From Membranipora membranacea (taxonomy: Eukaryota; Bryozoa; Gymnolaemata; Cheilostomatida; Membraniporidae): DNA of 64,000 nt. Below, piece after piece: positions 33,701 to 45,470 of the stretch. Where the stretch lies: contig OU612069.1 in NCBI GenBank assembly GCA_914767715.1, positions 29,387,387 to 29,451,386 of the forward strand, read 5' to 3'. The position numbers were made by a program, and so were the translations under genes. Numbering within the stretch: the stretch's first letter is position 1; the number at the start of each line of letters is the position of its first letter. Under the pieces are notes generated by a model. That model made no database searches. It had not been told where the DNA came from and saw nothing but the letters and a program-made list of their open reading frames with translations.

Positions 33701-36495
33701 TTTTTTACTGAGAACGAAACTCATTGAATTGATTAAATAAATTAAACATCATATGATATGCAAGGAACTTAATGTTTTCCAGAGGTTAGAAAAGAGCCTG
33801 TGTAATGAAGGTTTGAGGCAGTGGCGTATATTACCACTCACGGCCCACAGATTTCCGTGAGTGGCTGAATAGCTCAGTGTGTAGAGCGTCCGCGGGCTCG
33901 GGGATAAACTTCTCGGTGAGAGTGGGGAAAAGGGGGAGGAGAAAAGAGAAAAAAGGGGAGGGGCAAAGGAAATAAAGAGAATAAGTTGTCTTCTCATTTT
34001 ACGTGTCATGACAACTCCTGGGATATTTCATAGTTTTTTATAGTTATACAGTATTATCTTAACACATGCATAGGGGGAGGTATACAATGGGCAGTAGAAA
34101 CGCCATTCAATTCGCAGATGAGGATTTATTGTCTTATGAGTCATCTAAATAACTGACTTCTGATGGCTGGCAAAGAAATTCTCAGCATTGAATTATTTGA
34201 CCAGGTCGTTAATGATTTGATAGTCGCCAATAAAGGTTAGCTACGGCCTGCAACACTGCTTGTTCATCATATAAAATGAACTGAAGTAATCCTTTGTGTT
34301 AGATAGAAATGTCTATCTATGCAGCAACTTGTTCAGCGATATAACAGAAACGGTATAGAGTTTTATTTTGCCAAATATTTATCAACATCATGGGTACAAA
34401 GCCTATAAGATTGGTTATATTGTATTTTACAAGATAAAATTTTAGACAGATTATTTCTCAACATTATAATTATAGCACCTCAATGATGACCTCAACAAAA
34501 AAACTAATACTATTATTCAGCCTGAAAAGTTGCTACTAGAACATGAGAGTCAAGTAAAAAAATAATACAACAGGAAATCTCAAGCACAGTGCTATGTTTG
34601 TGTACAGATCAGAAGATATGCAAATCCTTAGTAGGTACTCATATAATATGTATGTTGACATCATGTCGGCCTCACAATACCTCATTGCACGCTGGATGCA
34701 GAACTTGAGGCTAATATAAAGTTGGATGAGACTGCAGCTCAGCTCGTATGGCCGTACTAATGTGGACAAGATTTGTTGAGGTGTCTTTGCAGCAGGTGAT
34801 GAGTTGGCAGCGTGCAGTCGACGTATAAGATGTAACAGTGTGACATTCTGAATCTGGTCAACAAGACTCCCACTATACCTGCAAGAGGAGAATGTTTATA
34901 TTATGCAAAAGGGGCAGTGTGAAAGTATCTGATCGAACAAAAGATATTTTTTCTAATTTATTACATCGGCAAAAGTATCTCTTGTCTGATCAGATGTGAT
35001 CTTGTCAGGTTTGGTTGTTTTTGCGTGAGCTTTGCCATTTTACGTTGTAATAGCACATATTATTTGATTCAGCTGATACTATGTGACGGTCGCCTCAGAA
35101 CAACGTTAGAATGAAAACTATTCAAAGTGTCTAAACATCAAGCTAGAAGAGTAAATATATGTTTGAAATAAATTCAGCTAGATGAGTTAATGTTAGCAAG
35201 CACTTAATTCTAGCTAATTGAAGTAAGAGTATATTTAATGTAAAGTGTAAATGTTTGCGAGAATTAGATTTAGCTCATTCAAATAGCCGATGTGCGGAAC
35301 GGCGAGCTTCTCCTACTCATCTAAGGTATGATGTAGTTCCTCAAATCAAACACTGCAATGAACATTGGGCCTACTTTGCTTTAAGAAAACAACGTACCAT
35401 TTGCAAAGAGTTGATGTGTGTTCACGGGTCAGGTAATGGATAAGTAGTTGAGTTCTTAGTGGAAAACTGCCTAAGTGATCCCATCGTTCTTTGCATCATC
35501 AAGGAAACTAGATATAAACGGAAAGCACACACCAGCCGATTATTCAGTATATTGTCCTTTCGTTTGTACAACGCTAAATAAATCCATGACCTCTCTGCCC
35601 AAAATATTAAGCCACGTTTACACATGAGGTTGAAATGGTCAAATACTACTATGTTATGAGTATCGTTGTAACACACTTTTAGCGGAAAAGACTTAATTAG
35701 AAAGTTGGAGCATGGAAGAGAATAATAATTGCGTGCATCCACCTTGTCGCCAATAAGCCATAATTTGCATATAATATTGATTATGTCATTGTCTCAAGAT
35801 GACATACCCATTACCTGTATTAGATGAGGCTTGTAACAACTAGGGTTAGGGTGTTATAATCTCAAGCCAATCTGTCACAAGACATAGGGCCTACTGTTAC
35901 CAATTCCACTGACAAAAACACTGGTAATGCATATTGTACATCTGATTAGGCTTAGGCTCTTCCCTCCATCAGTCATTTCTGCATTGAACCATGTCTTCCT
36001 CTGAATAGCATTCGGGTCTTCAACTTAACTGCTGGCAGCCTTGTCCCAAAAAGTACATCCAGAAATATAGATTGTGTACCTACAAGATCATGCAATGGAG
36101 ATTTGAGCAAGATAAATACTACGTAAATACTCAACTGATCGCTGAATCAGGAGCTCTTTCAATGAGAATGAGCAAACTACGCTAGTCAATATGTCGCCAT
36201 CACTTCGCCCTAATCCTATACTGTCCCTCAGTTCCAAAGACAGGGCTAGTAACTGAGGTAACTCAGTCAGTCCACCAGCAAGGAATCAATCAATCAATTA
36301 TTGGAGATAGAAATTAAGCTACTACCCACCTAAGTAACCTGTCTTGACAAGCTTGTCAAAGATTGACAAAGCTTGTCAAGACAAGCTACCACCTAAGCAG
36401 CCATCCAGCTCTTTAACTCCTTGCTAAGAGTAAGTGTAAGGCTACTTACTAGCTAGTATCTAGGACTAGTAGTAAAAAAATACTCACATCATCAT
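30790..36495 (-). CDS. tentative gene, three phase-compatible exons, unknown product
   Basis: Three minus-strand segments join in phase: 36488-36495 (ATG ATG AT, donor GTGAGT; in-frame stop upstream), 34681-34878 (acceptor CTTGCAG, donor GTATTG; 198 bases, beginning YSGSLVDQIQNVTLLHLIRR) and 30790-30995 (acceptor CTGCAG, donor GTAAGT; begins KIRGEPHTVIFMLEQDLR). The product so far is about 137 residues, Leu-rich in exon 2 and acidic in exon 3, without signal peptide or clear domain. I do not recognise the family. The next exon was not found: every acceptor tried below 30790 gives a stop. The call rests only on splice-site quality and phase; introns of 1.6 and 3.7 kb contain transposons. Confidence 0.35.
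31000..32700. other. AT-rich DNA, intron of the tentative gene
   Basis: No coding frame, RNA gene or repeat partner seen. Confidence 0.35.
32701..32802. repeat. near-perfect 102-bp palindrome
   Basis: Arms of 46 bases with two mismatches (CTCATCTGATTCCGC... to ...GCCAATGCCATGG) around a GTATATATAT loop. Probably a palindromic MITE; it could extrude as a cruciform. Confidence 0.9.
32879..32905 (+). repeat. 27-base G run
   Basis: Uninterrupted guanines. Other homopolymer G/C runs lie near 23610, 30136, 33490, 43190 and 43842. Lengths may be assembly-dependent. Confidence 0.9.
33855..33905 (+). repeat. tRNA-like half (box A only)
   Basis: TAGCTCAGTGTGTAGAGCG is a convincing D-arm/box A, followed by a GC-rich anticodon-like arm, but no T arm. 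Truncated tRNA or SINE head. Confidence 0.4.
35000..36330. other. DNA between tentative exons
   Basis: No further exon or repeat supported; long open frames here lack coding character. Confidence 0.35.
36340..36392. repeat. TGTCTTGACAAGC hairpin
   Basis: CTGTCTTGACAAGCTTGTCAA followed by its inverted copy; same family as hairpins at 14313, 18042 and 36858. Confidence 0.75.
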
Positions 36496-36634
36496 CTTTC
36501 TTTGGTTCAAAACTAACTTCTTCTCATCAGGCCAGATGTTTTTTTATACATGCTGTACCTGTCCAGTCTTCAACCCACTCGTATGAGTAAAACATACAGC
36601 TAAGCTTATTTTGCTTCATCATAAAAAGAGTATA

Positions 36635-38440
36635 AGGAATTCGTCCAGTGCTTGCATGAACGGAAACACTTCAGTTCGTCCCTGTTTCCAGTTCGTCCCT
36701 GTTTTTGTTTCGTCCCTTGTTGGTTCGTCCCTTATTCAGTTCATTCTAGTTTTCAGTTCGTCCATGTCGTCATGCAGTGTCAAGGTTTCATTTTGAGTGA
36801 GCCCAAGCCAGAGACATCAATACGAGCTCCCTATTTCTATGGCCCAAGCATGGGCCTCTGTAGCCTGTCTTAAAAGCTTGTTAAGACAGGCAGACAGTAT
36901 CAACCACCCATATGCTGGACATTGGCAAAGTAAAGACAAGTAAGTCCCATGGGCCCAAGTTGTTTGTAGGCTTTCATACGAAGGTTGGTGGACTGTGCGG
37001 TATGGCTCTCTTTATGAAGCCTAGTGATGTAGAGGCTTTGCTGGTAATGTTCTCAATATGAGAGTTCCATTTCAGATCTTCTTGTACTTATACTCCTAGG
37101 TATTTGATGGTGTCAACCTTGGGGATGTTTTCCTGGTGTAGTTGGTAGGAGGGGGGCCTCTGTCTTTGTGCGTTTTCTACTGAAACGGACAAACTCACAT
37201 TTGGAGGGGTGGAACTCCATGTTCCAGTCGAGTTCCCATTTCTCCAGCTTGCGCAGATCTTCCTTGAGCTGGTGTGACTTATCAGCTGTGGCATATATGA
37301 TTGTCTCATCTGCGAAGAGTCTCATGTGGGATGTAACTGAGCTAGGAAGATCGTTTATGTAAAGCAGGAAGAGGGATGGGCCAATGACAGAGCCCTGTGG
37401 TACACCAGAGGTCACAGCACATAGATCAGATGAGACTCCTTGCAATGTGACAGCTTGGGTTTGGTTTCTGAGGGAGGATGCAGTCCAGTTAGTGATTTGG
37501 TCGCTTATACCAGCTGATTTCGTCTTCGTCAATCTTTCGAGATGTCCGATATCAATTCAACCAGCTGGGTTTCACAGCTCAGTTTAGCTCTGAATCCATG
37601 TTGTTGAGGGTGAAGCATTTTGTTGCCTTCTATGTACTTCATTATATGGCTGGTGACGATATGTTCCATCAATTTGCTTGCAATGCATGTCAAGCTGATA
37701 GGTCGATAGTTCTCTGGTCTGCTCCTGTCTCCCTTCTTGAAGATGGGTGTGACATTCGCATGTCTCCAGTCATCGGGGACAGAGCAGTACTGAAGTGACA
37801 TTTTGAAGATGTTGCACAGTGGTCCAGCGAGCTCAGATGCTGCTTCTTTCAATACTCTGGCACTTATCCCGTCGGGCCCGGAGGCTTTATTAGGTTTCAG
37901 GTTTGTCAGTAATTTCAGGACCCCTTCCCTAGCGATGGTTAGATGTTTCATGGGAGGGAAGTTTGATTGTTGTCCAGCTTGTGTTTTGGTTGAGTCAGCT
38001 GTGGAGAAGACAGACTGAAATTGGCGGTTTAGGGCATTGGCGATACCTTTTTTGTCAGTGATGAGGCGGTGTTGGGCCTTGATAGCTGAGATGGTGTTGA
38101 TATCACTACGTCTGTGCTTTATATATGTCCAGAATCGTTTATTGTCTGGTTATTCTAGTGGGTTGTGGACATATTGTTGGTGTTCTTTCCGCATCAGATG
38201 TTGGACTTCCTTCTTGTATTCCTTGTATCTTTGCTCGGTGTTGACTTTGCCACTTCGTTTACTTCTTTTAGGCAGATTGTCTCTCTTGATTTTGAAAATC
38301 GATGTATGGAAAATAAGGGAGCACAACTCCTATAACTGAGTTCAACCAAATATAGGGACGAACTGAGAAAAGACGAACATGTGCAGGGACGAAACAAAAA
38401 TGGGGACGAAACAATAGTGGGGACGAAACGAATGGATTCT
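36635..38440. mobile_element. element bounded by inverted TTCGTCCC clusters
   Basis: 36650-36770 carries about six GTTCGTCCC/TTCGTCCC motifs; 38353-38430 carries at least four copies of GGGACGAA, the reverse complement. The clusters face each other and enclose a hairpin repeat (36840-36960) and a LINE fragment (36965-38270). This could be a TIR element with repeated transposase-binding motifs, later invaded. Confidence 0.55.
36965..38270 (-). pseudogene. jockey/CR1-like reverse transcriptase, decayed
   Basis: Minus strand: linker, then RT with NKASGPDGISARVLKEAA, VTPIFKKGDRSRPENYRPIS, QHGFRAKLSCETQLVE, GVPQGSVIGPSLFLLYINDL and a catalytic box reading FADET in place of FADD, then a C-terminal part after a frameshift near 37115-37310. 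A stop lies near 38150 and a second frameshift near 37530. The altered catalytic box and frame breaks make it inactive. Confidence 0.85.
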
Positions 38441-38559
38441 GCATGAACACTTTCAGTCTCTATTCTCCTGTCAAAACCACTCGGTGTGCTTCATAATAGT
38501 TGAGCAGGAATGTAATTTGGAGGATAGTGAGGGATTTATGTAGTTTTCAATAACAATTC

Positions 38560-38760
38560 AACTTGAAATAATATTTAAATCATTTATAACTAAATATTTT
38601 AATGGAAATATTGAGAATTGAGAAAAAAAAATTGAGAAAATGCGAGACAATGTATTGAAGGGATATATTTTCTCAATTTTGAGATAGTAGAGTTGTCCAC
38701 TCTGGCAGGATTCTCAATTTTCTCAATTATTCTCAATTTTAGGTGAAAGTATAGTGGATC
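38560..38760. repeat. TTGAGAA-rich inverted repeats
   Basis: AATTGAGAA/TTCTCAATT motifs recur on both strands and can form stems. Nature unknown. Confidence 0.45.
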
Positions 38761-38775
38761 TCTGGTCACTCATAA

Positions 38776-38820
38776 TCATTGTTAATAAGATTGTTGTGGG
38801 TTCGAATCCCATCAAGGTCA
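38776..38820 (+). repeat. tRNA 3'-half-like sequence
   Basis: TGTGGGTTCGAATCCCATC is a good T arm/box B; the upstream half does not fold as a tRNA. Confidence 0.4.
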
Positions 38821-38964
38821 GTTTTTATTCAAATGGGTGCTTTATAACTGGAGCATTTTTACCGTAATCTTCTACTGCTATTGAGTTGTTTTCTGAAAGT
38901 ACCCAACAGCTCAGTGAGCTATTGAAATACCTCTCTGTTTGCACTATTTTGCTACCGATATGCA

Positions 38965-39060
38965 AAAATTTCCGTGGTGGGAGGGCGCTTAAGCGCCCCT
39001 CCCACACCATCCCCGCCACGCCTACGGCGTGTGGATCGGGCTGCGCCCGATTATTATACT
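38965..39060. repeat. GC-rich hairpin cluster
   Basis: GTGGGAGGGCGCTTAAGCGC with its complement, CGCCTACGGCG and TCGGGCTGCGCCCGA give three adjacent stems in AT-rich surroundings. Comparable to 14535-14665. Confidence 0.6.
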
Positions 39061-39989
39061 CATCTGTGAAAAGTCAGTGAGTGAAATATTTTAGAATATA
39101 CGCCCCTGGTTTGAGGCTCATGGCTAAAACAAAAATTACAAAAATATTTAATTAAGAATGAGAAAACCATTGAAGCTCCTGATGAAAAAATTGCTCAAGT
39201 AACCATTTCCAACTGGGTAGATAGTTTTCCAATGTACACATGATGAACTGGCACCTATACTACTTCCATTTTTCGCAGAGGAACTCATTGAGACACTCAA
39301 CAACAGCCATATCGTATAATTTGAGTCTGGTCCTTCTGTTTCTATTTCAGCTATTGATCGAGCCCTCTGTTTCACTCACCCTATAAAAATTGAGAGTTAT
39401 CTTATTTTACACAATGAGGACACAACTTCAAGTTACAGTGAATTTGATGACAAATTCTGTAATACTAATTTTCATCTTTAATCCTCTCCACCAGCGCCTC
39501 GTGATCCGTAATGGGTGTATTGTTCTGTCATTTGAAGCATACTCATCATCATGTATGTGCCGCCATGTGAGGAACTTATAATTACTCTCCTCACTTTGTA
39601 AATTCTTATATAGCAGTTGGTCTGAATTCCTCATCCTGTTTTTAGTTCCTGTTCTCAATCATTTCATTTGTAAGTACTTTTCGCATGTAATGTAACTATA
39701 ACTCTGAAAAAATTGAGAATATTTCTGATTGCCTTACAGAACGAGGCTCAATCGATAAAGAAACTGCCACATATGCCCACACCTGGAATTACAGAGTCAA
39801 TCTATGATTATGTCTGAGACTTGTGAATTGTTTTCGGAGACAACATTACGTTTTTATTTGGTATACTCACATTTTCTTATTGACATTTGTAGAATTTGTT
39901 TGTATTATCTGACTAAATGTTGTGCGTATTTCTCCCATTCCTACTACTTTGTTAGTACAGCATAACTGAAATGAATAATGTGAGACTAT

Positions 39990-40445
39990 TAATAGTGTAC
40001 AGTGCAGTAAACCAATGCTGTATAAAAGCACAAATGACAGTAGCATCAGTTAAGACTTCGCATTCAGACATTTGCACTCTGACTCAGCTCTGTCTGTAAT
40101 CACCAGGAGTAAGGCAGAAGAGGATACCATGTATACCTCTAGAGAAAGACTTGGTCTAAGACTGGTTGGTCCTAGTTCTTGGTTGATTGAAAGGGGCGAC
40201 CCTGAGTGGCAACAATGGGTGCATAGTGGTGAGACTCACCCGGTTGTACTAGGGTGGCTGGCCCGCCGGCAGTAGAGGAGGGAGGGAAACCGCTGAGCAA
40301 ACCAAACTTGGAAGGGGGCACCAGTATCAGGCTTTACGTACCGCCCTTTGTGGTACTCTAATTGCATTGGGACTTCTCTTTCTATTTCATCATGATCAAT
40401 TTTTGCCAGTGCAACTCGATGAAACTGATCGACACTCAACAACAG
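39990..40445 (+). other. possible decayed LTR or promoter region
   Basis: CCAAT at about 40012 is followed by TATAAAAG at 40020, and 60-110 bases on by a short open frame including VITRSKAEED. The arrangement could be an LTR end, but no second LTR, primer-binding site or pol gene was found. Confidence 0.2.
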
Positions 40446-40449
40446 TTAA

Positions 40450-41149
40450 CCCTGACTAGTTGTATGTCCTTGTTTACTGAGATACTTGTTTTTTTGCTTG
40501 GATTGAAGGTCCTTTGATGCCTTGACATTACCCAATTAGTCTTCAGTAGTTAAATCTTACCTCACATGCATCTAGAAGAAACAGTAGATGGTATAGGGCT
40601 GCAGCCTGCATGGGGATCAGATTTCTCCATCAATACAGTCTAACTATCATATCATATTCATCTGTACTTACTAAGTACCTAAGTGCTAGAGTGCATACAA
40701 CAAAATTATCCTCCAAATGGTATATGTGTGTTTGAACAAGCTAGGAGACCAATTAGAGCTCAAAATTACTTGTTTTACTTTACCACACTTTATCACTAAG
40801 GAACCTGTCATTTGATGCAGTTTGACAGTGGAGGGAGGGACTCACCAAAATTGCACCTAGATATCGGAGACGGGCCAAGAACTCAATTTGTTTAGTCTTA
40901 AAATTTTGCACTATTGAAATAACATATTATCCATCTACTCATATATACAGAACAACACCACTAAGAACATTCAAACAACTTCCATCTATAACTTCGAACC
41001 CTCACTAATGCATAAAAGAAAAATTTGAGACTATAAACAACAGGGTTCATTGCCTTACGGGTCCAAACAAATTACAACTTTTTTTTCACAATTTTTAAAA
41101 TATTGAAGTTGGGAGGCTATGGTTCTCTCCTCCCAGCAACACTCACCTG
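40450..41149. other. no recognised feature
   Basis: AT-rich DNA without gene or repeat partner. Confidence 0.35.
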
Positions 41150-41221
41150 TTTAAGTAGAAGACAACACTGTCACCACTAAACACGTATAAAGATGCAATT
41201 AACCTTCCCCAGTAGGTAGTA

Positions 41222-42276
41222 GTGATGGCAAATTGTCAGATTTTGGCGAGACGGGACGAGACCGAGACAGCAAGAAAATTCGGGACGAGATCGGGACGAG
41301 ACCGAGACATATAACGATGCCGATAAAACATTCTTCAGATATCACAATTTAAAAGAATGGTGGATATTTATTCACTATCACTAGTGCAATCAGCTTATAG
41401 TACATTTGATTCAAGTTGTAACTTATGATCTATAGCAATAAGGATCTATGTTGAAACCAAGTTTCATCAAATTCTGTCAAGTATTTATTGAATTATAGAA
41501 AGCCACACGCTCGTGCAGATTTCCACTAATTCTTGCAAATTAAATTTTGTATGAGTATCAGCCTGCCACACATGATTGTCATTGCCAAAATTTATACTCA
41601 TGATTTATGGGTGTAATCCTACTGTAATCCTCCTCAGCCAATCTAAAACATAGGCCTATCTATAGTGATAACTAAATAAAATAGTAAAACCAAGGAGAAG
41701 CTGTTTCTTCTTGTTTATTATACCAACCAGTCAAGTGATTCAGCTTCTGGATATGCTTAGGCTCAACTATCTCCTCATATTTATACAATTTGATACCCCA
41801 TTAGTCATTGTATCCCTTCTCCCTCTTGCCCCAGGTCCAAATCAATGAGAAAGCTCCACATTGATCACCCATTCCATTTCCATCTTTTTAACAGAAGTTG
41901 TTTATATAGATATGGCCTTGACTTATCAATCAAAACAGACAGCCAATCAATCAAATCTGACAGCCAATCAGATAACATTTCCGTTAAATAATTGCAGCAA
42001 AAGCATGACTAATAACTATCATTTCATTATATCATAGTCAGAATTACATGTGACATCATATAATAACCGTGGTGTAGTGGGTAAGAGCATGGACTGCTGA
42101 TCACTAGGTCACTAGTTCGAGTCTGGGTGAAGGCAATGTTTTGACCAGCTACTACCATTTACAATGCCAGTGGTCTCGACCTGTAGTAAGAGTTGTCTGT
42201 CTCGACGAGACGAGATACTGTCCCGAGGAGACAAGTCTCGCGAGACCGGGAATTGTCCCGTCTCGTTGCCATCACT
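41222..42276. mobile_element. TIR element, GTGATGGCAA family, 1.06 kb
   Basis: Ends TAGTGATGGCAAATTGTC and GTTGCCATCACTA match those of 29081-29398, with inverted GAGACGAGACC subterminal repeats. It is inserted into the dispersed repeat whose intact copy is 16090-16570: the empty site reads across GTATGTTGGCTACTGG. No transposase frame; a tRNA-like stretch lies at 42062-42148. Confidence 0.85.
42062..42148 (+). repeat. tRNA-like segment inside TIR element
   Basis: GTGGTGTAGTGGGTAAGAGCA (box A) and ACTAGTTCGAGTC (box B) at normal spacing; stems are imperfect. Confidence 0.5.
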
Positions 42277-42735
42277 AACATACTCAACAATAGAAATCCT
42301 AGGTATAAACTTTGGATCTGCACCACAGGGCAGTCAGTAGCCCTTCCACCCCATGGCTGCAATAAACTGAATTAAGTTGAGAGGCTATAATTATCTCAAA
42401 GAAAATGCTTAATTTTTGTTATAGAAAGCAATAATATTGTTTTTGTAGATGATTTTGTAACTGAGATGACTGCTTATATATTTTGAATGACACAACAAAA
42501 GATAACTGCTTCGATTCTGGAAAAAAGTTATTTTATACATAATTTTTTTCCAATAATATATTTATTTGGAGAGTACCGGTATTTGTGTCACTGAAACAAA
42601 ATGGTGAAAGAGAATTTGTGATTGAAATAATTAAAATTTTCAAATTCAAAATTTATTTATAACATCTAAATTTAAAAGTAGTACACCATTACGCATCAAG
42701 TATCAAAATATAACTTTTGTGGTTGTCGTCCACTT
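42277..42735 (-). repeat. dispersed repeat, right part, interrupted by 41222-42276
   Basis: Aligns in reverse with 16090-16540; its other part is 41150-41221. Confidence 0.8.
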
Positions 42736-44270
42736 TAACCTATGTGTGGTAAATAATAGTTTCTGTGCGCACACCAGTCTCTTAGCTCCAATATGTGATC
42801 TTTTTTGTTGATATCCAGGCTATATTCATCCCACAGGATAGGGACCAATGATTAATGTAAGTGACACAAGAAAATTTCCATACATGTTTATATTGAAACG
42901 GAAGTCGTTATCTACCCTTATAAAGCCCTTGTGTGGATAAGATAGACAGACATTTTTTGTCAGCACAACAGGATGCCGCCCCAGACTGTACAGTATTGAT
43001 TCGGTATAACACAGTAATAACCTTTTTTCAAAAGGTAACAAGAGGGAATCAAATTTCCTGCAAAGCCCTGAATTCACAGTTGACCTGTCATTTTTGTATA
43101 TTGATCATTCATTTAGAACATCTACTCCTTTTCACAATAGATCTGAGCACGATCGATCGATTAATCAACTGAGCCCCCAGACTTTGCCCCCCCCCCCCGC
43201 CCGACGGCCCCCCGGCGATCGATAAGTAATGTGCATCATCAGGCATCATCAGGCATCATGTTCGTTAAATCATATTTTGGTTTAAGGACATCAATTTGTA
43301 GTTCTCTTCTCCTGATGTGATCAGGTATAGAAAATTAAGTATTTTAGTTCACCAGTGGTGTATTCATAGGTAGGGCCAGGAGTCAATGGCCCTACCACTT
43401 TTTCAGCAGGTCAATTTTGGAAACCCCTAAAATTTCATAGTTATTATGAACTCAAGGTGCTCAGAGGGCCCATAAAATTATTTGCTGAGATTGCAAAGGA
43501 GTCACTCTGGTTGGGAAGTTAATACTGGCCATGTTATGCACATTAAAGGGTTCAGAGGTTCAACCAATTATAATGTAAAAGTGAAAATTGTGACATTAGA
43601 TAAACCCACGGGCAGTGGGGTATTCTCTTTAGGGAATCCTAAATCGAGACCCCTGCCAATTAAATTTGAATCCCTCCATCCAAGTCAAGAGAATTGCAGA
43701 AGAGAAGCAATCAAATCCAAGATCATGAATGATCTCTCACATTCAAATTATTATTACAATGATGGTCAGCTGATCGTCAGTTTTCATCACAAAATGGGCT
43801 GAAATGCCCTAAAACTGCCTCTTGTCTTGGAAACTTTCTGGAGGGGGGGGGGCACATATGCTACAGCGCCACTCCGGCACCCAACCCTCCTGACCCTACA
43901 TTCACAAAGCATCAATGTGGGTGGCATTCTTCAAATTCACTAAAACTCACGCTTGGGAAAATATGGCAAAACTGGATGGTCCTATTAATTTATAGCTTTT
44001 ACAAATTCTGGCTTCCAAAAAACCATTTTCTCCGTTGTCGGGCACTATGCACAAAGTTTTCTAACACAGTAAGGTGCTGCTGTATTGCAGTCATTGTCAT
44101 GAACTCTATCAATACTTTGTTCAAACGAACCAGAGATTATCTCTACCAAATTTGAACAAAGCCAACTTCGGCTCATGTCGAGTTGGAAGGGTAAAGGTAG
44201 AACGATACACAGGAATGCAATAACATGTATAAAGATTGGCTTAATTTACCTCCAGTCTAGGGGATTTAAT
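42736..44270. other. no supported gene
   Basis: A plus-strand open stretch at 43482-43802 has no recognisable domain. A GC-rich CCCCCGCCCGACGG patch lies near 43190-43215. Confidence 0.35.
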
Positions 44271-44274
44271 GAAT

Positions 44275-44352
44275 AGTAAGTATCCAGGTATATAGTAAGT
44301 ATCCAGGTATATAGTAAGTATCCAGGTATATAGTAAGTATCCAGGTATATAG
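44275..44352. repeat. 19-bp tandem repeat, four copies
   Basis: Unit ATAGTAAGTATCCAGGTAT, copies essentially identical. Confidence 0.9.
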
Positions 44353-44850
44353 AGGTAATCCTGCAATAATTACTAATATCATTACCACCATTGTGTATAT
44401 CTATAAGTTACAACGCACAAGCATGTACCTCCAATATTGCATGTGTTGTGCTTTGTCACATCAGGCAGTTTGTGACATGAACCCATAACCCCCCTGCCAC
44501 ATTGAGCTGTAGATATCGCGAAGTCAAAAATTTAGATTTACTTCCCTTAGCATTCAAAAATTTCAATGAGCGCAGCCGAACCAGCGCAGATAAAGACCAA
44601 AAGATATATAATCTGGCAGTTAGTTCTGCAGTATTACTGCAATATTTTTAAGCTGGAAACTTTCACAGCAACTTTTGGTAAAAATTGTAAATTGTGTTAG
44701 AAATTGACCACCTTGCTCATCTATGAGGTAGTCTTTAAGTGCTGTTTTGACCATAATATGATAGACTTATTTTTATGAATTTCTGTTTTTGGTTGATCCT
44801 TTTGCTACTTAGATAGTTGATTGGCAACTCTTATTTCTGCAAAATACAGG

Positions 44851-45030
44851 ACAGGGCAACCAAGGTTTCGCAGCAATGTATTAATGGGTAGTAAACATAG
44901 ATTTAAAAAACAGTTTTTTTTAATCTACGGTAGTAAATAATGTGCTGGGCAGCATCACCTTTGTGCATTACGCGATGCAAAACTCAAAGTAGTTGCTGAC
45001 TCAAAGCTGGGTAACACTTCAGTTTAGGGG
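44851..45030. repeat. deletion derivative of the 1355-2535 repeat
   Basis: Keeps the first about 25 and last about 95 bases of that repeat. It abuts the 45040-45375 hairpin. Confidence 0.6.
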
Positions 45031-45039
45031 AGGTTTCTC

Positions 45040-45375
45040 AAACAAAGCAATCGTTGGAATTTTATTTAATCATTCCATCTCTTACCATCTAGAGTTTTAT
45101 TTCTATTTTTTTGCCCATTCACAAAATGTAATGTTGCTACCGTTGCTAAATTTATTGACAGAGCTAACAGAGAATACTGCAGGAATGGAATACCATGGCC
45201 TTGATGCAGGGTTTTCCATTCCTGCAATATTCTCTGTTAGTTCAGGTTTTATGCAGTTCAATTAATCTGGCAATGGAAGCAACATTAAATTTTGTTAATG
45301 GGCAAAAAAATAGAAATAAAAGGCTAAATGTTAAGACATGGAATGTTTAAAAAAAATTCCAATGATTGCAATAAT
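45040..45375. mobile_element. palindromic MITE upstream of the Cys-rich gene
   Basis: Arms of about 140 bp: GCAATCGTTGGAATTTTATTT and TTTTTTTGCCCATT on the left return inverted on the right, ending CCAATGATTGCAA. The centre is GGAATACCATGGCC. It ends about 85 bases before the TATA box at 45461. Confidence 0.85.
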
Positions 45376-45427
45376 TCATTTATCTATCAATAATTTATGA
45401 GGTTGATGCCCGCCATTCCTGAATTTT

Positions 45428-45470
45428 GATTGGTTGCTACTTGACCTATATGGCAGACTGTATAAAAACG
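45428..45470 (+). promoter_or_regulatory. core promoter (CCAAT and TATA) of the Cys-rich gene
   Basis: ATTGG (reverse CCAAT) at 45429-45433 and TATAAAAA at 45461-45468. Transcription should begin about 30 bases downstream, near 45492; the GCAG|GTTTGT junction at 45529 would end a non-coding first exon. Confidence 0.55.

Noticed and set aside
35422-35742. 106-residue minus-strand open frame
   Set aside because: No domain, no splice support and composition like the surrounding AT-rich DNA.
40072-40442. LTR retrotransposon gag-pol fragment
   Set aside because: Only an ITRSKA-like motif and a TATA box; no paired LTR, protease, RT or integrase could be read.
42062-42148. Functional tRNA gene
   Set aside because: Acceptor and anticodon stems do not pair well and it is embedded in a transposon; the same applies to 26785, 33855, 38776 and 46019.
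43482-43802. 106-residue plus-strand open frame
   Set aside because: No recognisable motif or promoter, and no repeat or paralog support; chance frame remains the simpler reading.
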